Below, piece by piece: positions 16,106 through 17,635 of a stretch of DNA of 17,635 nucleotides. Positions within the stretch are counted from its first letter, which is position 1. Each line of letters opens with the position of its first letter. Source of the stretch: Gammaproteobacteria bacterium (GTDB lineage: Bacteria > Pseudomonadota > Gammaproteobacteria > SZUA-21); assembly GCA_003233075.1 (NCBI GenBank), contig QIKQ01000077.1, forward strand, positions 1 to 17,635, read 5' to 3'. Under the pieces are notes generated by a model. It saw only the letters and a list, made by a program, of their open reading frames with translations. It made no database searches and was not told the origin of the DNA. The translations under genes and the position numbers were made by a program.

Positions 16106-17635
16106 CTTGATAGGCTACCAACTCAGCCATACCAGCCATATTAGGATCAGCCAACAATGTATCTCGCTCTGCATTTGACATAAACCCAGTAAATTGGATA
16201 AAAGCATCTGAGCTTGCTGGCGCAACATAGCGAATATTGATAGTTTCTGTGTCAGTAAATATTAACTCAGGTAAATTCGGCACGTTTACGGTAGTGACAA
16301 CCCTATTCAATAAAATATCTACTAGAAATTGGCTTTCAGTAGGTGTCCGCCCGAGTTGTTGCGCTAGAGTAATAAGAAGTTCTGACAGTTTTTCTATATC
16401 ATCTGGATTGTCTTTAACTAGGTAGTCATATTGATTAGGATCATAATTATCAGTGATTGTTTGTAGACCACTTCGCAACTCGTCAAGACTTTTTTCAACT
16501 GCCTCATCCTTTAGACTTACTTTGCTATTCTTATTAGCCGTTAATATATAGTCGTAGTCACTAATAGACAGATTTGAATCTTTTATATAATTGACTAACT
16601 CCAAAAACTCCAGCGCCTCTTTTGGTTTTGAAAAAACATCAATATCTTTTGCGTACAGTTTATGCAAGGCAATGTAGTCATCAATATTTATTTTAAGTGA
16701 CTTTGCTAACCAAATATGGCGATATAGAAAAGATAAATTATCGAGCAGCAACTTGTCTGATAAATAGAGTGAATTATCTGAAGGGCGAGTCAGATTAATT
16801 AGCTGTTCAAGTTCTTCTTGTTTTACTTTGAATGCAGACTGCAAATAACTTAAATGCTGGGTTAAGCTAACAGCTGAAACTCCAATATCAACTTTTAGTA
16901 ATGCAAAATCTGCTTCGACCGGATTATGGAGTCGTTTATTTAAAAATAATTTTTGATATAATGCATTTTTCCTTGTTTTGTGCTCTTTAGTATAGATTGT
17001 TTTGCTATTGATTGGATAAAATAATACAGCTAGCTTTTCAATATCGACCTTTTTACCTATCGCCTTTCGTAAACGCTCAAAATGCATTAAACGAATTAGG
17101 AAACCCTCATTGAGTTCAATCGCAATTGAGTTGGGGCTTAACACCTGAAGCATAAAATCCAAATGCCAATAGTCCCATTCTTTTTTGTCTAGTTTACGAT
17201 AAAGTCGTAAAAACCGATTCATCCGATCCAAGGCATTTACATCTAAATTACTGATTTCTTTTTTATCTAGATCACAACTCCCATCTAAATGTATAATTGT
17301 CATTATTGACTCTGGATTTATATAATCCAAATCAAGCAATGCGAGTAATTCCACGTAGCTTATTTTTGCTCTGAGAACAAACTCTTTTACATTATTTATT
17401 GTTGCTAATAAACTCGCGTTATTATTTGCTTCCCCCCAAAACTCAAATTGATCTGCTGAATTCGCATCTAAAATTATACTTTCTTCATCTACAGCGGAGC
17501 TTTCATCGATTGCTATGTCAAAATACGTGGCGGCTATATTAACTTCACTAATATCATTAGGTGCAGTATTGCCCTTCATAGCTTCCATTAGCTCCCAACG
17601 TTGATTACGACTCTTTTTAAACAATGCGGTCGCTT
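16056..17635 (-). CDS. Tc toxin A subunit (TcA), N-terminal part, 5' end outside the window
   Basis: The frame is open to the right edge and reads on past the first alternative start (TTG at 17624), so the true start is outside the window. About 525 residues are visible, all-helical and without a signal peptide, as in the N-terminal shell of TcA proteins. SCDLDKKEISNLD followed by NRFLRLYRKL is a typical TcA/VRP1-like signature, and ELIFTDTETINIRYVAP lies near the end. The last natural codons read MAELVAYQDA. After these the frame goes off track into about 14 unrelated residues and stops at 16056. Removing 7 bases joins it to the downstream frame as AYQDAIQDLYFQPRL, which parallels YQAAVDALYLEPR further on. 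It is therefore the N-terminal part of the same protein as 10091-16105. Some TcA proteins are naturally encoded as two genes (TcaA/TcaB, TccA/TccB), but the sense of the join argues for a frameshift. Confidence 0.85.
   Translation of the reverse strand, partial: ATALFKKSRNQRWELMEAMKGNTAPNDISEVNIAATYFDIAIDESSAVDEESIILDANSADQFEFWGEANNNASLLATINNVKEFVLRAKISYVELLALLDLDYINPESIMTIIHLDGSCDLDKKEISNLDVNALDRMNRFLRLYRKLDKKEWDYWHLDFMLQVLSPNSIAIELNEGFLIRLMHFERLRKAIGKKVDIEKLAVLFYPINSKTIYTKEHKTRKNALYQKLFLNKRLHNPVEADFALLKVDIGVSAVSLTQHLSYLQSAFKVKQEELEQLINLTRPSDNSLYLSDKLLLDNLSFLYRHIWLAKSLKINIDDYIALHKLYAKDIDVFSKPKEALEFLELVNYIKDSNLSISDYDYILTANKNSKVSLKDEAVEKSLDELRSGLQTITDNYDPNQYDYLVKDNPDDIEKLSELLITLAQQLGRTPTESQFLVDILLNRVVTTVNVPNLPELIFTDTETINIRYVAPASSDAFIQFTGFMSNAERDTLLADPNMAGMAELVAYQDARCNSGFILSTPISI
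16095..16108. repeat. Perfect 7-bp tandem duplication at the TcA frame break
   Basis: GCATCTT occurs twice back to back (16095-16101 and 16102-16108); on the coding strand this is AAGATGC twice. One copy gives a continuous reading frame (TAT CAA GAT GCA ATT CAG); two copies shift it by +1. The duplication also creates the ATG used as the nominal start of the downstream frame. Confidence 0.85.

Overview
The window is AT-rich bacterial accessory DNA. Tc-toxin, HipA and Tn3-type genes, Sec signal-peptide style and weak Shine-Dalgarno leaders fit a proteobacterium, probably an AT-rich gammaproteobacterium. The sequence alone does not give a genus. Almost everything is mobile, decaying or horizontally acquired.

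Layout, left to right. (1) 1-433, minus strand: N-terminal part of a secreted protein with a clear signal peptide, running off the left edge, with a repeat-bearing leader. (2) 1169-2386: an apparently intact insertion sequence with 22-bp terminal inverted repeats and one DDE integrase-core transposase. A short coding-looking scrap follows it. (3) 2559-4737, minus strand: a two-gene unit of a DUF4143-type AAA ATPase and an unrecognised 302-residue protein. (4) 4916-7875: a Tn3-family transposase (DUF4158 type), divergent from the ATPase gene and broken by two opposite frameshifts. It ends inside a recognisable Tn3-type terminal repeat. (5) 7876-8770: a HipA-like kinase gene whose 5' part is missing exactly at the transposon end, with a further frameshift in a G run. 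(6) 8860-9580: a shrunken second copy of the 1169-2386 insertion sequence, in the same orientation. (7) 9581-10090: non-coding, with three degenerate direct repeats. (8) 10091 to the right edge, minus strand: a very large Tc-toxin A-subunit (TcA) gene, at least 2,500 codons, interrupted by a frameshift that coincides with a perfect 7-bp tandem duplication.

How it fits together: the two insertion-sequence copies bracket a degenerating Tn3/HipA segment beside the Tc toxin gene. TcA proteins form the pentameric receptor-binding and translocation channel that takes a TcB-TcC cocoon. No TcB or TcC gene follows the TcA gene here, because the insertion-sequence remnant occupies that position. The best candidate for something new is the 7-bp duplication, which could act as an on/off switch or simply mark a recent loss of the toxin. 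The ATPase plus 302-residue pair, apparently carried next to the Tn3 transposase, is second.
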